From Pantoea agglomerans NBRC 102470 (lineage in GTDB: Bacteria; Pseudomonadota; Gammaproteobacteria; Enterobacterales; Enterobacteriaceae), in NCBI RefSeq assembly GCF_001598475.1, contig NZ_BCZA01000001.1, positions 682,001 through 746,000 on the forward strand: a stretch of 64,000 bases of DNA, written 5' to 3'. Made by a program: the position numbers and the translations under genes. The notes beneath the pieces are model-generated. The model did not search any database, was not told the DNA's origin, and worked only from the letters and a program-made list of their open reading frames with translations. Positions within the stretch are counted from its first letter, which is position 1; each line of letters starts with the position of its first letter. This document shows, in pieces, positions 17,512 through 27,585 of the stretch.

Positions 17512-18768
17512 TTAACGTTGGCTCAAAATCTGTTGTTCATAATGGCGGACGTCGCCTAACCAGCTGGCATCAGCCGGGACGTCATGGCGCAGGCACCAGG
17601 CTTCCCATACCGCCTGCCACGGCAATGATTTTTGCTCTTCCAGCAGCGTCAGCCGCGCGGTGTAATCACCCTCGTTCTCGGCCTGGCGCAGACGATCGGT
17701 TGGCTCCAGCAGAGCACGCAGCAGCGCTTTTTTAGTGTTACGGGTGCCGATAACCCAGGCGGCAATCCGGTTGATAGAGGCGTCGAAGAAATCGAGTCCG
17801 ATATGCACTTTGTCGAACAGCTGATGGCGGACGATCTCACTGGCGATCGCCTGAGTTTCATCATCCAGCAGCACCACATGGTCGCTGTCCCAGCGCACCG
17901 GGCGGCTGACGTGCAGCAGCAGACGCGGTACATAGAGCATCGCGGCGGAAATTTTGTCGGAGATCACTTCGGTGGGATGGAAATGTCCTGCATCCAGGCA
18001 TAGTGCCGTCTGGCGGCTGGCGGCGTAACCAAGATAAAACTCATTGGAGCCCACGGTGTAGCTCTCTGCGCCAATGCCAAACAGCTTGCTCTCAACCGCG
18101 TCGATATGGTGCTGCGGATTCAGTTTTTCTGAGATGACCTCATCCAGTGCGCTCATCAGACGCTGACGCGGGGCCAGGCGATCCACGGTAATATCTTTCA
18201 TGCCGTCCGGCACCCAGATATTCATCACTGACGGCGTGCCAAGCTGCTCACCAAACGAAGCGGAGATGCGGCGACTCGCTTTACAGTGATCGATCCAGAA
18301 CTGACGCACGGTTTTATCACTGTGCGACAGCGTAAAACCGTCGGCACTCATCGGATGCGAGAAGCAGCTGGGGTTAAAATCCAGCCCTAAGTTGTGCTCT
18401 TTCGCCCAGGCGACCCAGTTGGCGAAATGGGCAGGTTCAATGGCATCCCGATCGACTGGCTTGTCGCTTTCCAGATAGATAGCGTGCAGGTTCAGACGTT
18501 TTGCGCCCGGGATCAGAGACATCGCCTTGTCGATATCGCTGCGTAATTCACTGGCATTACGTGCCCGCCCCGGATAGTTGCCGGTCGCCTGGATGCCGCC
18601 GGTCAATGCACCCTGTGGGTTCTCAAAGCCCCGGACATCGTCCCCCTGCCAGCAGTGCATCGAGACAGGAATGCTGTCCAGCTGGCGAATGGCCTGTTCA
18701 ACATCAACTCCATTGTCAGCGTAGCGTTGTTTAGCCAGTTCAAAAGCCTGTTCAATCTGCTTAGTCAT
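17512..18768 (-). CDS. rhaA: L-rhamnose isomerase RhaA
   Basis: A 418-residue metal-dependent aldose-ketose isomerase that converts L-rhamnose to L-rhamnulose. Conserved segments include [46 protein letters not shown] and [13 protein letters not shown], which contain the metal ligands. The length equals the family norm (about 419). Its start overlaps the 3' end of rhaB by 8 bp, so the operon is tightly packed. Transcription is expected to start before rhaB under RhaS and CRP. Confidence 0.95.
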   Translation of the reverse strand: MTKQIEQAFELAKQRYADNGVDVEQAIRQLDSIPVSMHCWQGDDVRGFENPQGALTGGIQATGNYPGRARNASELRSDIDKAMSLIPGAKRLNLHAIYLESDKPVDRDAIEPAHFANWVAWAKEHNLGLDFNPSCFSHPMSADGFTLSHSDKTVRQFWIDHCKASRRISASFGEQLGTPSVMNIWVPDGMKDITVDRLAPRQRLMSALDEVISEKLNPQHHIDAVESKLFGIGAESYTVGSNEFYLGYAASRQTALCLDAGHFHPTEVISDKISAAMLYVPRLLLHVSRPVRWDSDHVVLLDDETQAIASEIVRHQLFDKVHIGLDFFDASINRIAAWVIGTRNTKKALLRALLEPTDRLRQAENEGDYTARLTLLEEQKSLPWQAVWEAWCLRHDVPADASWLGDVRHYEQQILSQR

Positions 18769-20233
18769 AAGCGGGTTCCTTAGCGGGTTGACTCAGCGTC
18801 GCGAAGCGTGCCTGACTGGCACTGAAGACGCTGTGAGTTTGCGGTTCGAATTTTTCCAGTGGGAAGTTGTTGATGACGCTGCAGCGGAAATCAGCCACAT
18901 CGATCAGTTCGCCAAGTGCAATCAGCTGGCAACCGACGTTACCCAGCGTGGAGGCTTCAACCGGACCTGCCAGCACCGGAATCTGGCAGGCATCGGCACA
19001 GAGCTGGTTAAGAAAACGGTTCTGACTGCCGCCCCCTACCACGTGAAGCTGGCTGAAAGGTTTGCCTCGCAGCTCTGCCAGCTCCTGGATCACCTCGCGA
19101 TAGAGCAGTGCCAGACTGTCAAATATGCAGCGTGCCAGCGCGGCGGCAGATTGTGGCACCGGCATTCCCTGCTCTGCGCAGGCGTTCTGAATTTCGTTAA
19201 CCATGCTGTCGGGATTGATGAAGCGCGCATCGTTAGGATTGATCAGTGAAACACAGGCGGGCTGGCGGGCCGTCTGATCAATCAGTGCGCTGAGTTCGTC
19301 AATCTGCAGTTCACCGCAGATGCGCTGCAACAGCCATAAGCCCATGATATTTTTCAGTACGCGGTAGCCTTCTGCGCCGCCCTCATTGGTGATATTGGCG
19401 CGTAATGCGCCATCGCAGGCATAAGGCTGCAAACTTTCAAAGCCCATCAGCGACCAGGTTCCGGAACTAAGATAGGCCGCATCGTCCTGCATCAGCGGCG
19501 TTGCCAGAACCGCGCTGGCGGTGTCGTGGGTGGCGACGGCAATCACCGGGACCGGGACACCTGCGCTATTGACCCAGTGGCCGACGGTGTTGCCCGGTGC
19601 CTGCGGCTGACCGAACCACTCAGGAGCAACGCCCGCCCAGGCGAGCAGATCACGATCCCATTCGCCGCTGTGAATATTGAGCATTTGCGTGGTGGTGGCG
19701 TTGGTGTATTCCCAGTTGAGATTGCCGGTCAGCCGATAATGCAGGTAGTCCGGCATCATCAGCGCATGCGCCACGCGGGCCTGCCAGTCGGGCTGCTGCT
19801 GATGCAGGGCGCGCATCTGATAGAGCGTATTGAATGGCAGAAACTGAATGCCGGTTCGGGCGTAGATGGCACTGCGGCTCAGTTCGTGCTGCGCCTGCTC
19901 CATCAGGCCGTGGGTGCGCGCATCGCGGTAGCTGACCGCCTCACCCACCGGCTCGCCCTCTGCATCAAGCAGCACCATATCAACGCCCCAGGTGTCGATA
20001 CCGATACTGTCTGGCACGATCTTCTCTTCATCTAACTGAGCCAGCCCGGCGCGTATCTCCTGCTCAAGCATCGTCAGATCCCAGCAGTCATAACCGGCAC
20101 GACGCTGGCGCTTATTTTTAAAGCGCCGGACCTCACGAAGCGCCAGCTGGCGCTGCGCAGCATCCCAGCTTGCGAGCATGACGCGCCCGCTGGATGCTCC
20201 GAGATCAATAGCAACAATGTTTCTCCTGGTCAT
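18761..20233 (-). CDS. rhaB: Rhamnulokinase RhaB
   Basis: A 490-residue FGGY-family kinase that phosphorylates L-rhamnulose at C1. The ATP-binding segments [13 protein letters not shown] and [15 protein letters not shown] and the FGGY regions are intact. The start at 20233 gives [12 protein letters not shown], matching E. coli RhaB (489 residues), with AGGGAAAA upstream. An in-frame extension to 20335 is rejected as it lacks homology and runs into the promoter region. It is the first gene of the operon and diverges from rhaS. Confidence 0.94.
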   Translation of the reverse strand: MTRRNIVAIDLGASSGRVMLASWDAAQRQLALREVRRFKNKRQRRAGYDCWDLTMLEQEIRAGLAQLDEEKIVPDSIGIDTWGVDMVLLDAEGEPVGEAVSYRDARTHGLMEQAQHELSRSAIYARTGIQFLPFNTLYQMRALHQQQPDWQARVAHALMMPDYLHYRLTGNLNWEYTNATTTQMLNIHSGEWDRDLLAWAGVAPEWFGQPQAPGNTVGHWVNSAGVPVPVIAVATHDTASAVLATPLMQDDAAYLSSGTWSLMGFESLQPYACDGALRANITNEGGAEGYRVLKNIMGLWLLQRICGELQIDELSALIDQTARQPACVSLINPNDARFINPDSMVNEIQNACAEQGMPVPQSAAALARCIFDSLALLYREVIQELAELRGKPFSQLHVVGGGSQNRFLNQLCADACQIPVLAGPVEASTLGNVGCQLIALGELIDVADFRCSVINNFPLEKFEPQTHSVFSASQARFATLSQPAKEPAYD

Positions 20234-20342
20234 GGCGACTTTTCCCTGTGATTGAGTGGTCACAGAGTAAAAACCTGGCCGGTTAAAGACCTTCCCCGGA
20301 GTGCCAGCGGCTGATAAGCCCTGGCAGACTTGCAAAGAACTT

Positions 20343-20358
20343 CGTGAGAGAGATCACA
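20343..20358. promoter_or_regulatory. CRP site between rhaB and rhaS
   Basis: CGTGAGAGAGATCACA matches TGTGA-N6-TCACA with one mismatch. It lies in the 291-bp rhaB-rhaS divergent region, about 110 bp upstream of the rhaB start. CRP activation of both divergent rha operons is known in E. coli. The RhaS and RhaR half-sites expected nearby were not resolved by eye. Confidence 0.7.
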
Positions 20359-20524
20359 GAGGCGAAAGGCAGGAGGATGTGACCCCTGCCGCAAATCTGT
20401 TAACTGCTGAGGATTTCTTGAAAAATCAGCATGATTCCTGCTGAGTCAGGCTGAAAATTCAAGGTAAGGTTAGAGCGTGCTGATTAGACTGCGTTACGGT
20501 TTTGTTAAGCAGCGAGAGATGACC

Positions 20525-21346
20525 ATGACCATATTGCACAGTGCGGATTTTTTCCCCGAAGGCGATTACGCCATTGCGATTGAACCCCGCATACCCCAGG
20601 CCGCCTTCCCGGAGCATCATCATGATTTCCATGAAATTGTGCTGGTTGAGCAAGGCTCTGGCATTCATGTGTTTAATGGTCAGCCACAAACGCTTTGCGC
20701 CGGTTGCGTATGCTTTGTGCGCGATCACGATCGTCATCTTTATGAGCAGACCGACAACCTTTGCCTGACCAACGTGCTTTATCGCAGCCCCGGCGCGTTT
20801 CGCTTTCTCTCCGGGTTACAGGCTTTACTGCCCTGCGATCAGGACGGGCAATATGCTTCCCACTGGCGCATCAATCAAAAAGTGATGACGCAGGCGCTGA
20901 GTGTGGCGGCGCAGATGCAGCCGGATGATACCTGGTCGATGGAAAAACAGGCGCGTCAGGAACAGCTCTTTTTACAGTTGCTGGTGCTATTGCGTGAGGC
21001 GTGCATTGATGGACAGAGTCAGGATCAGGAGGCGCGGCTGCATCGTCTGCTCGACTGGCTGGGTGAGCATTACAGTGATGAGATTATCTGGGATGAACTG
21101 GCAGATCGCTTCTCCCTGTCGCTGCGTACCCTGCATCGGCAAATGAAGCAGCAAACCGGCAGCACGCCGCAGCGCTACCTGAACCGTGTGCGGCTGTTGC
21201 AGGCCCGTCATCTGCTGCGTCACAGTGATATGCGAATTACCGATATCGCCTTCCAGTGTGGATTTGGGGACAGCAACCATTTCTCAACCCTGTTCAGGCG
21301 CGAATTTGGCTGCGCACCGCGAGCGGAGCGCCAGCAGATGATGTAA
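20525..21346 (+). CDS. rhaS: L-rhamnose operon activator RhaS
   Basis: A 273-residue AraC-family activator that binds L-rhamnose and switches on rhaBAD and rhaT. The N-terminal cupin part contains [15 protein letters not shown] and VFNGQPQTL; the C-terminal double helix-turn-helix has [26 protein letters not shown] and [16 protein letters not shown]. The ATG at 20525 ([10 protein letters not shown]) matches the E. coli start; another ATG two codons upstream (20519) is possible. GAGAGA precedes. rhaR follows after 11 bp. Confidence 0.92.
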   Translation: MTILHSADFFPEGDYAIAIEPRIPQAAFPEHHHDFHEIVLVEQGSGIHVFNGQPQTLCAGCVCFVRDHDRHLYEQTDNLCLTNVLYRSPGAFRFLSGLQALLPCDQDGQYASHWRINQKVMTQALSVAAQMQPDDTWSMEKQARQEQLFLQLLVLLREACIDGQSQDQEARLHRLLDWLGEHYSDEIIWDELADRFSLSLRTLHRQMKQQTGSTPQRYLNRVRLLQARHLLRHSDMRITDIAFQCGFGDSNHFSTLFRREFGCAPRAERQQMM

Positions 21347-21357
21347 AGGAGCCAATC

Positions 21358-22221
21358 ATGGCATTGATACTCAGTCGGGATGACTATTTTCCCGCCACTA
21401 CTCTACCGGTGGCGGTCGCCGAAAGGATGCCACAACCCTCTTTCCCGCCGCACCGGCACGAGTTCAGTGAAATCGTGATTGTCTGGCGCGGCAACGGCCT
21501 GCACGTCCTCAACGATCGCCCCTGGCTGATTACCTGTGGCGATGTTTTTTATATCCGCGACAGTGACTGCCACAGCTACGACAGCGTTAACGATCTGGTG
21601 CTGGATAACATCCTCTACTGTCGGGATCGCTTTGGTCTTGCCCTTGACTGGAATCAGCTGCTGCCGCAACAGGGACCGGATGCGCCTGGCGGCTGGCGGC
21701 TGACTACGCGAGGGATGGCGCTGGCCCGGGGGGTGATCAGCCAGCTGGAGCGTGAAAGCCGAAAAAGCGATCCCCTGTCAGTTCAGCTCTCAGAGGCGCT
21801 GTTTTTACAGCTGGCGCTGATTCTGCGCCGCCACGGCTACGCGGCCGACCGCCCCTGGGCGTTGCCGGAGGGCGAACAGCTCGATCTGCTGATGTCAGCG
21901 TTACAGGGTGCGATTGCCCGCCCCTTTGATCTCGCGGAGTTTTGTCAGCTGAACCAGCTCAGCGAACGGGCGCTGAGGCAGCTTTTCCGTCAGCAGACCG
22001 GGATGACTATCGGTCATTACCTGCGTCAGCTGCAGCTCTGTCAGGCAAAATATCTGCTGCGCACCCAGGATTGTCTGATTAGCGAGGTTGCCGCCCGCTG
22101 CGGCTTTGATGACAGTAACTATTTTTCGGTGGTCTTCACCCGTGACACCGGTTTACCTCCCAGCGCCTGGCGACAGCAATTTATCGCGCCACGACAGGCG
22201 CTGAAAAGTGCCACGTCTTAA
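21358..22221 (+). CDS. rhaR: L-rhamnose regulator RhaR
   Basis: A 287-residue AraC-family activator of rhaSR expression. It has the N-terminal cupin with [19 protein letters not shown] and the C-terminal DNA-binding region [19 protein letters not shown] and [18 protein letters not shown], both very close to E. coli RhaR. The ATG at 21358 has an ideal AAAGGAG 7 bp upstream, which overrules the longer in-frame reading from 21256 that overlaps rhaS. Confidence 0.92.
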   Translation: MALILSRDDYFPATTLPVAVAERMPQPSFPPHRHEFSEIVIVWRGNGLHVLNDRPWLITCGDVFYIRDSDCHSYDSVNDLVLDNILYCRDRFGLALDWNQLLPQQGPDAPGGWRLTTRGMALARGVISQLERESRKSDPLSVQLSEALFLQLALILRRHGYAADRPWALPEGEQLDLLMSALQGAIARPFDLAEFCQLNQLSERALRQLFRQQTGMTIGHYLRQLQLCQAKYLLRTQDCLISEVAARCGFDDSNYFSVVFTRDTGLPPSAWRQQFIAPRQALKSATS

Positions 22222-22294
22222 TAAAACGGGCCTTCATTGAACGCTGTCGAGCAATTTACTGCACAAAAGCAGCAATAAATCAGCTAAAAGGCGC

Positions 22295-22445
22295 AGGGAA
22301 CACGCTCAGAAGAGGAAAGCGTCCCGCACCATGGACAAAAACGCCGGGAGCGTTTTTGAACAACGCAACGCGTTGGCCCGCCTACGGGCGCACCTCAGTG
22401 ATGAGGTGCGTAATCGTGCGGGCCGGGCATGCCATGGATGGCCCG
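22295..22445 (+). repeat. Interspersed palindromic repeat, copy B (right end missing)
   Basis: Second copy of the family at 5906-6087. It has the left end (AGGGAACACGCTCAGA), the GAGGAAAGCG box and all three internal stem-loops, the last with loop GTGA. It stops after GCCATGGATGGCCCG without a right terminal repeat, 33 bp before the stop codon of rhaT. It lies between converging rhaR and rhaT. Confidence 0.85.
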
Positions 22446-22478
22446 TTCTGTATTAAAACAGCGTCTCTGTATTCGCAA

Positions 22479-23513
22479 TCAGGCCGCCATGCCAAGTCCC
22501 ACTATATTGGCGGCAATGATAATCACCACACAGCCGATTGATAACACGCTGACCGGGCGACGTCCCGCAGACTTCCACTCCTTCATCAGCAGCCCCACCA
22601 GACCACCACACAGGACGTATAGACTCATGTGCAGCATCCAGCTGACATAGTCATACTGCGCCGGGATTCTGGCATGGCCCCAGGCATAGAAGAAGAACTG
22701 CAGATACCACATGGTGCCGCCGAGCACCGCAAACGCGGTATTGGTAATCAGCAGCGACTTCCCGACCGAGAAGTCTTTACGCACCGACAGCTCTGGCCGG
22801 GTGGCCAGCCGCCAGAAACAGAAGGCCAGATTAACCAGAGCCCCGCCGCCCATAATGATCACGTAGCTGGGCAGAGCTACATACAGCGGATCGATGCCAA
22901 GATTAGCGGCGGCCTGATGCATGGGCTTAGCCGCATCCATGGCAAAGGACATACCCGCCGAGAAGATGCCGCACATCACCGCCAGCACCAGTCCTTTTCT
23001 GAGATTAAACTCTTCTGCGTTAATCCCCAGCGCCCGCTCTTTTAACAGCCCGGCACGCGACACAATCCCGACGCCAATCAGTGCCACCAGTACGCCCAGC
23101 AGGGTTAACCGGCCACCCGCCGACGCGAAGAGCTCACCAAAACGCCCCTGCAGAAGCGGTGTCATCAGCGTGCCGACCACCAGGGTAATGCCAATCGCGA
23201 TACCGATCCCCATCGACATGCCGAGATAACGCATGGTCAGGCCGTAGTTGATATTGCCTATGCCCCACATCGCGCCAAACAGAAATACCGGCGTCAGTTG
23301 CGAAAGCGAGAAGTTGCTGTAATAGGCCATAAAATCTGGCAGTAAAATGGCACTTACCGCCCACGGCAGGATCAGCCACGACATCAGGCCACCGATCGAC
23401 CACATGGTTTCCCATGACCATCTTTTCACCTGTTTAAAAGGCGCGTAGAAACATGCGGCGCTGGCAGCTCCGACAAAATGCCAGAAGATACCCGCAATAA
23501 TGGCACTGTTCAT
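22479..23513 (-). CDS. rhaT: L-rhamnose/H+ symporter RhaT
   Basis: A 344-residue, ten-helix sugar-proton symporter of the drug/metabolite superfamily, equal in length to E. coli RhaT and starting [20 protein letters not shown]. Conserved stretches include [35 protein letters not shown] and a C-terminal MKEWK motif. The start 23513 is chosen by homology over an in-frame ATG at 23657. It completes the rhamnose cluster. Expression is expected to need RhaS and CRP, although no clear CRP site was found upstream. Confidence 0.94.
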   Translation of the reverse strand: MNSAIIAGIFWHFVGAASAACFYAPFKQVKRWSWETMWSIGGLMSWLILPWAVSAILLPDFMAYYSNFSLSQLTPVFLFGAMWGIGNINYGLTMRYLGMSMGIGIAIGITLVVGTLMTPLLQGRFGELFASAGGRLTLLGVLVALIGVGIVSRAGLLKERALGINAEEFNLRKGLVLAVMCGIFSAGMSFAMDAAKPMHQAAANLGIDPLYVALPSYVIIMGGGALVNLAFCFWRLATRPELSVRKDFSVGKSLLITNTAFAVLGGTMWYLQFFFYAWGHARIPAQYDYVSWMLHMSLYVLCGGLVGLLMKEWKSAGRRPVSVLSIGCVVIIIAANIVGLGMAA

Positions 23514-23872
23514 TGTTATTCCCCGGTTAGGTTGAGGCCTGTCGGAAACCTGTCTGCTTCCGCTCAGCACGCAGTCTACGTTCAGCAGGAATTCCTCAGC
23601 CTTTGGATAAATGCCGGAAGCCACAGTGAAGTGGCAATATTTACCCGTTGTGCCCATCAGGGATCACAATTTTACCGTTGTCAGAAAACCGGACGATTAG
23701 TTAAGTAAGTAACTTATTATTCAATGTTTTTTTCATTTTTGCTGTGTGGCGCAGCACAATTCTGATCTGACTGCCATTCACAAGGGAAGGTTGGCAAATG
23801 TGCAAAGAAGCCTTTCATTAACGCGGGCAAGGTCGTATAAACTGGGGAAAATTGATCGGATCAGGGAATGGG
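23514..23872. other. Divergent intergenic region upstream of rhaT
   Basis: About 359 bp without an accepted gene. It should carry the rhaT promoter (leftward) and that of the small hypothetical gene (rightward). A run of T and A near 23700-23745 is A/T-rich. I see no repeat. Two half-sites (TTGTG and TCACAA near 23650-23672) are too far apart for a CRP site. Confidence 0.45.
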
Positions 23873-24196
23873 ATGACGACAAAGTGGTTAACGCTGTTTC
23901 TTTCGCAGTCAGTCAGCCAGGTCATGCTGGATGATCTGCGCGCGATATTACCTGCAGATGCGATAAAGGTGTTTGTGAATGGCCTGGATGAAACCCACTA
24001 TGCCACTCTTGAGTGTGTGCAGGCGGATCAGCATTGCGCCCTGATCGCCTCAGCGATAGTGGTCTGGCGTCAGCTCGGACATGTTCACCATATTCTCTAT
24101 AAAAAAGGTGAGGTGTTGCGGGAGGAAAATGATGCAACGCAGTTCCAGCTGTTCACTCTGCTGAAAACCCACCGCGCCGTATTGCAGATCTCATGA
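23873..24196 (+). CDS. Small hypothetical protein
   Basis: A 107-residue protein that I do not recognise. It begins MTTKWLTLFLSQSVSQVMLDDLRAILP and has no signal peptide; the central part (CALIASAIVVWRQL) is moderately hydrophobic. Mixed helix and strand content suggests a small soluble domain. The ATG at 23873 follows AGGGAATGGG; a TTG at 23852 would add seven residues. It lies just upstream of yoaK on the same strand (43 bp). Codon use looks ordinary, so it is probably real. Confidence 0.55.
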   Translation: MTTKWLTLFLSQSVSQVMLDDLRAILPADAIKVFVNGLDETHYATLECVQADQHCALIASAIVVWRQLGHVHHILYKKGEVLREENDATQFQLFTLLKTHRAVLQIS

Positions 24197-24239
24197 TAAG
24201 ATCGCAGCCCCTGAAATCGCTGTTTGCAGCAGGTAAATT

Positions 24240-24338
24240 ATGAGAATTGGAATTCTGTTTCCGATCGCCATCATTGTGGCGGGCGTGGGCTTTCTGGCGT
24301 GGTTTATTGGCAGTGGCCTGGCGATGCCAGGCTCCTGA
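24240..24338 (+). CDS. yoaK: YoaK-like small membrane protein
   Basis: A 32-residue single-helix membrane peptide. It begins MRIGILFPIAIIVAGVGFLA and ends WFIGSGLAMPGS. As I recall E. coli YoaK (32 residues, starting MRIGIIFP and with FLAWF followed by a short Gly/Ala/Pro tail), the two align along their whole length. Such peptides sit in the inner membrane and are often stress-related; no function is established. AGGT lies 8 bp before the ATG. It ends 3 bp before the converging ybiI stop. Confidence 0.75.
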   Translation: MRIGILFPIAIIVAGVGFLAWFIGSGLAMPGS

Positions 24339-24341
24339 GGA

Positions 24342-24608
24342 TCAGCGCAACTGACTGTCTTTACTGCCCCGACGGTTATATAAACTGCTGGTCTGCTGTT
24401 GCTTGTCGATTTTTTCCTGACACGCCACACAATAGTGCACGCCTTTAAGCGCCTGACGACGCGCTTCGGGGATCGGCTCGCCGCAGAGCTCGCATTCGGT
24501 GGCGCTTTCGCCCTGTCCAATCGACTGTCTTACCCGCTCAATGCCATCATTGACGGTGCTATCGATCTGTTCCTGTACTGCGCCTTCTGACGCCCATCCA
24601 TTTGCCAT
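24342..24608 (-). CDS. ybiI: DksA/TraR-type zinc-finger protein YbiI
   Basis: An 88-residue protein with a C4 zinc finger: cysteines 39, 42, 60 and 63 in CELCGEPIPEARR and HYCVACQ. The N-terminus MANGWASEGAVQEQID and the end YNRRGSKDSQLR match E. coli YbiI. It lacks the long coiled coil of DksA, so a DksA-like effect on RNA polymerase is not assured. It converges tightly with yoaK. Confidence 0.9.
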   Translation of the reverse strand: MANGWASEGAVQEQIDSTVNDGIERVRQSIGQGESATECELCGEPIPEARRQALKGVHYCVACQEKIDKQQQTSSLYNRRGSKDSQLR

Positions 24609-24804
24609 GATTTAACCCCTTTATTACCACTTCACTCCTTTAAATCTACAACATATTGACGTTTTTGCCGCAGAACTCACCGATATCTGTGATTGGCTGC
24701 CAGCCGCTCCCGGCAGCTGGCAATCAGCTAAAGGTAGCCCTGAGCAATCTGTTTCACCCTGCTATCACATTACTGCAACGTATCGATAGCGGAGAGCCAA
24801 GCGA

Positions 24805-26241
24805 ATGACAACACATCATCAACATTTCATTAATGGCGAATTTGTTGCCCATCAGGGTGACCGGTGGATTGAAGTGATCAATCCGTCCACGGAGGCGTTG
24901 CTGTCCCGTATTCCCCAGGGCAGTCGTCAGGATGCCAGCCTTGCTATCAGCGCCGCAGAAGTGGCTCAGCCTGGATGGGAAGCGCTGCCTGCAGTAGAGC
25001 GCGGCGTCTGGCTGCACAAAATTGCCACCGCCATCCGCCAGCGTGAGCCTGAACTGACGGCAACCATTGTGGCTGAGGGTGGAAAAACCCAGGGACTGGC
25101 GAAGACTGAAGTGATGTTCACCGCCGACTACCTCGACTACATGGCGGAGTGGGCGCGCCGCTATGAAGGTGAGATCATCAACAGTGACCGCCCCAACGAA
25201 AATATCTTCCTGTTCAAAAAAGCGATCGGCGTCACTACCGGAATACTGCCGTGGAATTTCCCCTTCTTCCTCATTGCCCGCAAAGCAGCACCGGCCCTGA
25301 TCACCGGAAACACCATCGTGATCAAACCCAGTGAGCTGACACCGAATAATGCGGCACTTTTTGCCGACATCATACAAAAGCTGGGTCTGCCTGCTGGCGT
25401 CATTAACTTTGTTTATGGTCTGGGACCGGAAGTGGGACAGGAGCTGGCAGCAAATCCTAAGGTCGGTCTGGTGAGTCTGACCGGAAGCGTCGGTGCGGGC
25501 ATTGCCACCATGGAAGCCGCGGCTAAAAATGTCACCAAAGTGTCGCTGGAACTGGGTGGCAAAGCCCCTGCCATCGTGATGGATGATGCCGACCTCGAGC
25601 TGGCTGTGCGGGCGGTCGTCAGCTCGCGGATCATTAACAGCGGACAGGTCTGCAATTGCGTAGAGCGGCTCTATGTGCAGGAAGGCATTTACGATCGTTT
25701 TATCAGCGCACTGACCGCCGCGTTTCAGCAGGTGACATTTGGCGACCCGGCCGAACGCAGCGATATCGATATGGGTCCGCTGATTAATGCCGCAGCACGG
25801 GATCGGGTGGAGCAGAAGGTGGCAGAGGCCGTCGCCGCAGGGGCGAAAGTGGTGCTGGGCGGCAAGCGCGCCGGAGACAGAGGCTTCTTTTTCCAGCCTA
25901 CCTTGCTGACTGAGGTGCGCCAGGAGATGGCGATTATGCAGGAGGAGATTTTTGGCCCGGTTCTGCCGGTGATGAGTTTTAAAACGCTGGATGAGGCGAT
26001 TGCGCTGGCCAACGACTGCGAGTATGGGCTGACCTCCTCGATTTATACGCAGAATCTGAATACCACCATGACCGCGCTGCGAAAGCTGAAGTTCGGCGAA
26101 ACCTATGTTAACCGTGAAAACTTCGAAGCGATGCAGGGTTTTCATGCCGGGTGGCGTAAATCGGGTGTCGGCGGTGCCGATGGAAAACATGGTCTGGAGG
26201 AGTATCTGCAGACCCATGTTGCCTATTTACAGTTCAGTTAA
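24805..26241 (+). CDS. aldA: Lactaldehyde/aldehyde dehydrogenase AldA
   Basis: A 478-residue NAD-dependent aldehyde dehydrogenase, co-linear with E. coli AldA (479). Catalytic Cys is in NSGQVCNCVERLY and the general-base Glu in VSLELGGKAP; the NAD-binding GSVGAG (E. coli has GSVSAG) is present. AldA oxidises L-lactaldehyde to L-lactate, and also glycolaldehyde. Next to the rhamnose genes it completes aerobic rhamnose use by removing the lactaldehyde that RhaD makes. In E. coli, aldA is not linked to rha, so this placement is informative. It ends at a strong terminator. Confidence 0.94.
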   Translation: MTTHHQHFINGEFVAHQGDRWIEVINPSTEALLSRIPQGSRQDASLAISAAEVAQPGWEALPAVERGVWLHKIATAIRQREPELTATIVAEGGKTQGLAKTEVMFTADYLDYMAEWARRYEGEIINSDRPNENIFLFKKAIGVTTGILPWNFPFFLIARKAAPALITGNTIVIKPSELTPNNAALFADIIQKLGLPAGVINFVYGLGPEVGQELAANPKVGLVSLTGSVGAGIATMEAAAKNVTKVSLELGGKAPAIVMDDADLELAVRAVVSSRIINSGQVCNCVERLYVQEGIYDRFISALTAAFQQVTFGDPAERSDIDMGPLINAAARDRVEQKVAEAVAAGAKVVLGGKRAGDRGFFFQPTLLTEVRQEMAIMQEEIFGPVLPVMSFKTLDEAIALANDCEYGLTSSIYTQNLNTTMTALRKLKFGETYVNRENFEAMQGFHAGWRKSGVGGADGKHGLEEYLQTHVAYLQFS

Positions 26242-26288
26242 TCACTGGCTCAATCTTACCGCCTCCCGTACCTGACGTTGTCAGTACC

Positions 26289-26318
26289 AGAGTGGGCCAG
26301 TAATCGGCCCACTCTTTT
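26289..26318 (+). terminator. aldA terminator, shared with the converging MFS gene
   Basis: AGAGTGGGCC and GGCCCACTCT form a perfect 10-bp stem with loop AGTAATC, followed by TTT. It touches the end of the converging gene. Confidence 0.85.
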
Positions 26319-27585
26319 ATGCCACCCGCTTACTGCAGCGCAGCAGCGCGATGCCACTCAGCACCGCTACGGCCATCAGGTAGTATCCAGGCGCCAGACT
26401 GCTGCCGGTGGCGGCAATCAGCATGCTGCAAATCAGCGGTGCAAACCCGCCAAATACCGTCACGGCCACGTTGTAGCTGATCGCCATGCCGCTGGCGCGC
26501 GTGGTCGCCGGGAAGAGATCGGCCATCACCGACGGCACCGTGGAGAAATAGACCGACTTGAGTAGCGCCATCCACGCCACCAGCAGGATCAGCGTGGTGG
26601 GCGTAGTGTGATCGACCATCCATTTGAAGGCGGGATAGATGGTGACCATCAACAGCAGCAGCGATCCCCACATCAGCGGCAATCGGCCAATCCGCTCCGC
26701 CCACAATCCCATTATGGGCGTCACCACCGTCAGGATAATCCCTGCGACCAGCGTGGCGGTAAAGGCTACCGACCCCGGCAGATGCAGCGTTTTGGTGGCG
26801 TAGGTCGGAATGTAATTGAGCATGTAGTTGACGGCGGTCGAGATCACCATCACCCCAATCGCCAGGGTGATCAGCGCTTTCTGCCGCCCGAACAGCGTTT
26901 TCAGCGGTGCGGCTTCCTTCTCCTGCGTCGCAAAGCTGGCGGGCTCCTGCACGTGACGGCGAATGTAGATCCCCAGCGGCCCAATCAGTAAGCCGAAGGC
27001 AAACGGGATACGCCAGCCCCACGCCTGAATCTCGCTTTCGCTCAGCCAGTGTGTCAGCCCCAGGCCGAACGCCGATGCCATCAGAGTACTGGCGCCCTGG
27101 GTGGCGAACTGCCAGCTGGCGATAAAGGCTTTGCGCTCGGGAAAGTGCTCTACCAGGAAAGCGGTGGAACTGCCAAACTCGCCCCCGGCAGAGAAACCCT
27201 GAATCAGACGCGCCAGGATAATCAGCAGCGGCGCCGCCAGACCAATAGTGGCGTAACCCGGCATAAAGGTAATGATCGCCCCGCCCAGCATCATCAGATT
27301 GATTGAGAGCAGCAGTGCTTTTTTACGGCCATGACGGTCGGCATAGTTGCCCAGCACGATGGCACCCAGCGGACGGATCAGGAACGAGATGCCGAAGCTG
27401 CCGAAGGTCAGCAGCAGCGACACCGACGGATCGCTGACCGGAAAGAAGACGTGCGCGATGTAGCTGGCGAAGAAGCCATACACCGCGATGTCGAACCACT
27501 CCAGCGCGTTACCAATGCAGGTAGCGAACAGCGTTTTGTGCAGGCTCGGTTTCACCTGCGGAGTACTCTGCGCGATGCTGCTCAT
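26317..27585 (-). CDS. MFS metabolite:H+ symporter (MHS family)
   Basis: A 422-residue 12-helix importer of the MHS family (relatives ProP, KgtP, ShiA, CitA). Diagnostic segments are GNALEWFDIAVYGFFA in helix 1, FLIRPLGAIVLGNYADRHGRKKAL and ARLIQGFSAGGEFGSS. These carriers import organic acids, betaines or amino-acid-like solutes with protons. Its start codon overlaps the stop of the M20 peptidase gene (ATGA), so the two form one operon, peptidase first. The pairing suggests that the substrate feeds the peptidase, for example an N-acyl amino acid or dipeptide; this is inferred. Confidence 0.85.
   Translation of the reverse strand: MSSIAQSTPQVKPSLHKTLFATCIGNALEWFDIAVYGFFASYIAHVFFPVSDPSVSLLLTFGSFGISFLIRPLGAIVLGNYADRHGRKKALLLSINLMMLGGAIITFMPGYATIGLAAPLLIILARLIQGFSAGGEFGSSTAFLVEHFPERKAFIASWQFATQGASTLMASAFGLGLTHWLSESEIQAWGWRIPFAFGLLIGPLGIYIRRHVQEPASFATQEKEAAPLKTLFGRQKALITLAIGVMVISTAVNYMLNYIPTYATKTLHLPGSVAFTATLVAGIILTVVTPIMGLWAERIGRLPLMWGSLLLLMVTIYPAFKWMVDHTTPTTLILLVAWMALLKSVYFSTVPSVMADLFPATTRASGMAISYNVAVTVFGGFAPLICSMLIAATGSSLAPGYYLMAVAVLSGIALLRCSKRVA

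Noticed and set aside
23650..23672. TTGTG...ATCACAA upstream of rhaT as a CRP site
   Set aside because: The spacer between half-sites is about 10-11 bp, too long for CRP.
23746..23934. A 62-codon frame upstream of the 107-residue hypothetical gene
   Set aside because: It overlaps the better-supported gene in another frame and shows no RBS or family resemblance.
24754..26217. A 487-codon frame antisense to aldA
   Set aside because: Long antisense frames are common opposite G/C-rich genes. It has no recognisable domain, and aldA is certain.
26330..27022. A 230-codon frame inside the MHS transporter gene
   Set aside because: It is on the same strand but another frame; the transporter is intact, so this is a shadow and not a frameshifted gene.
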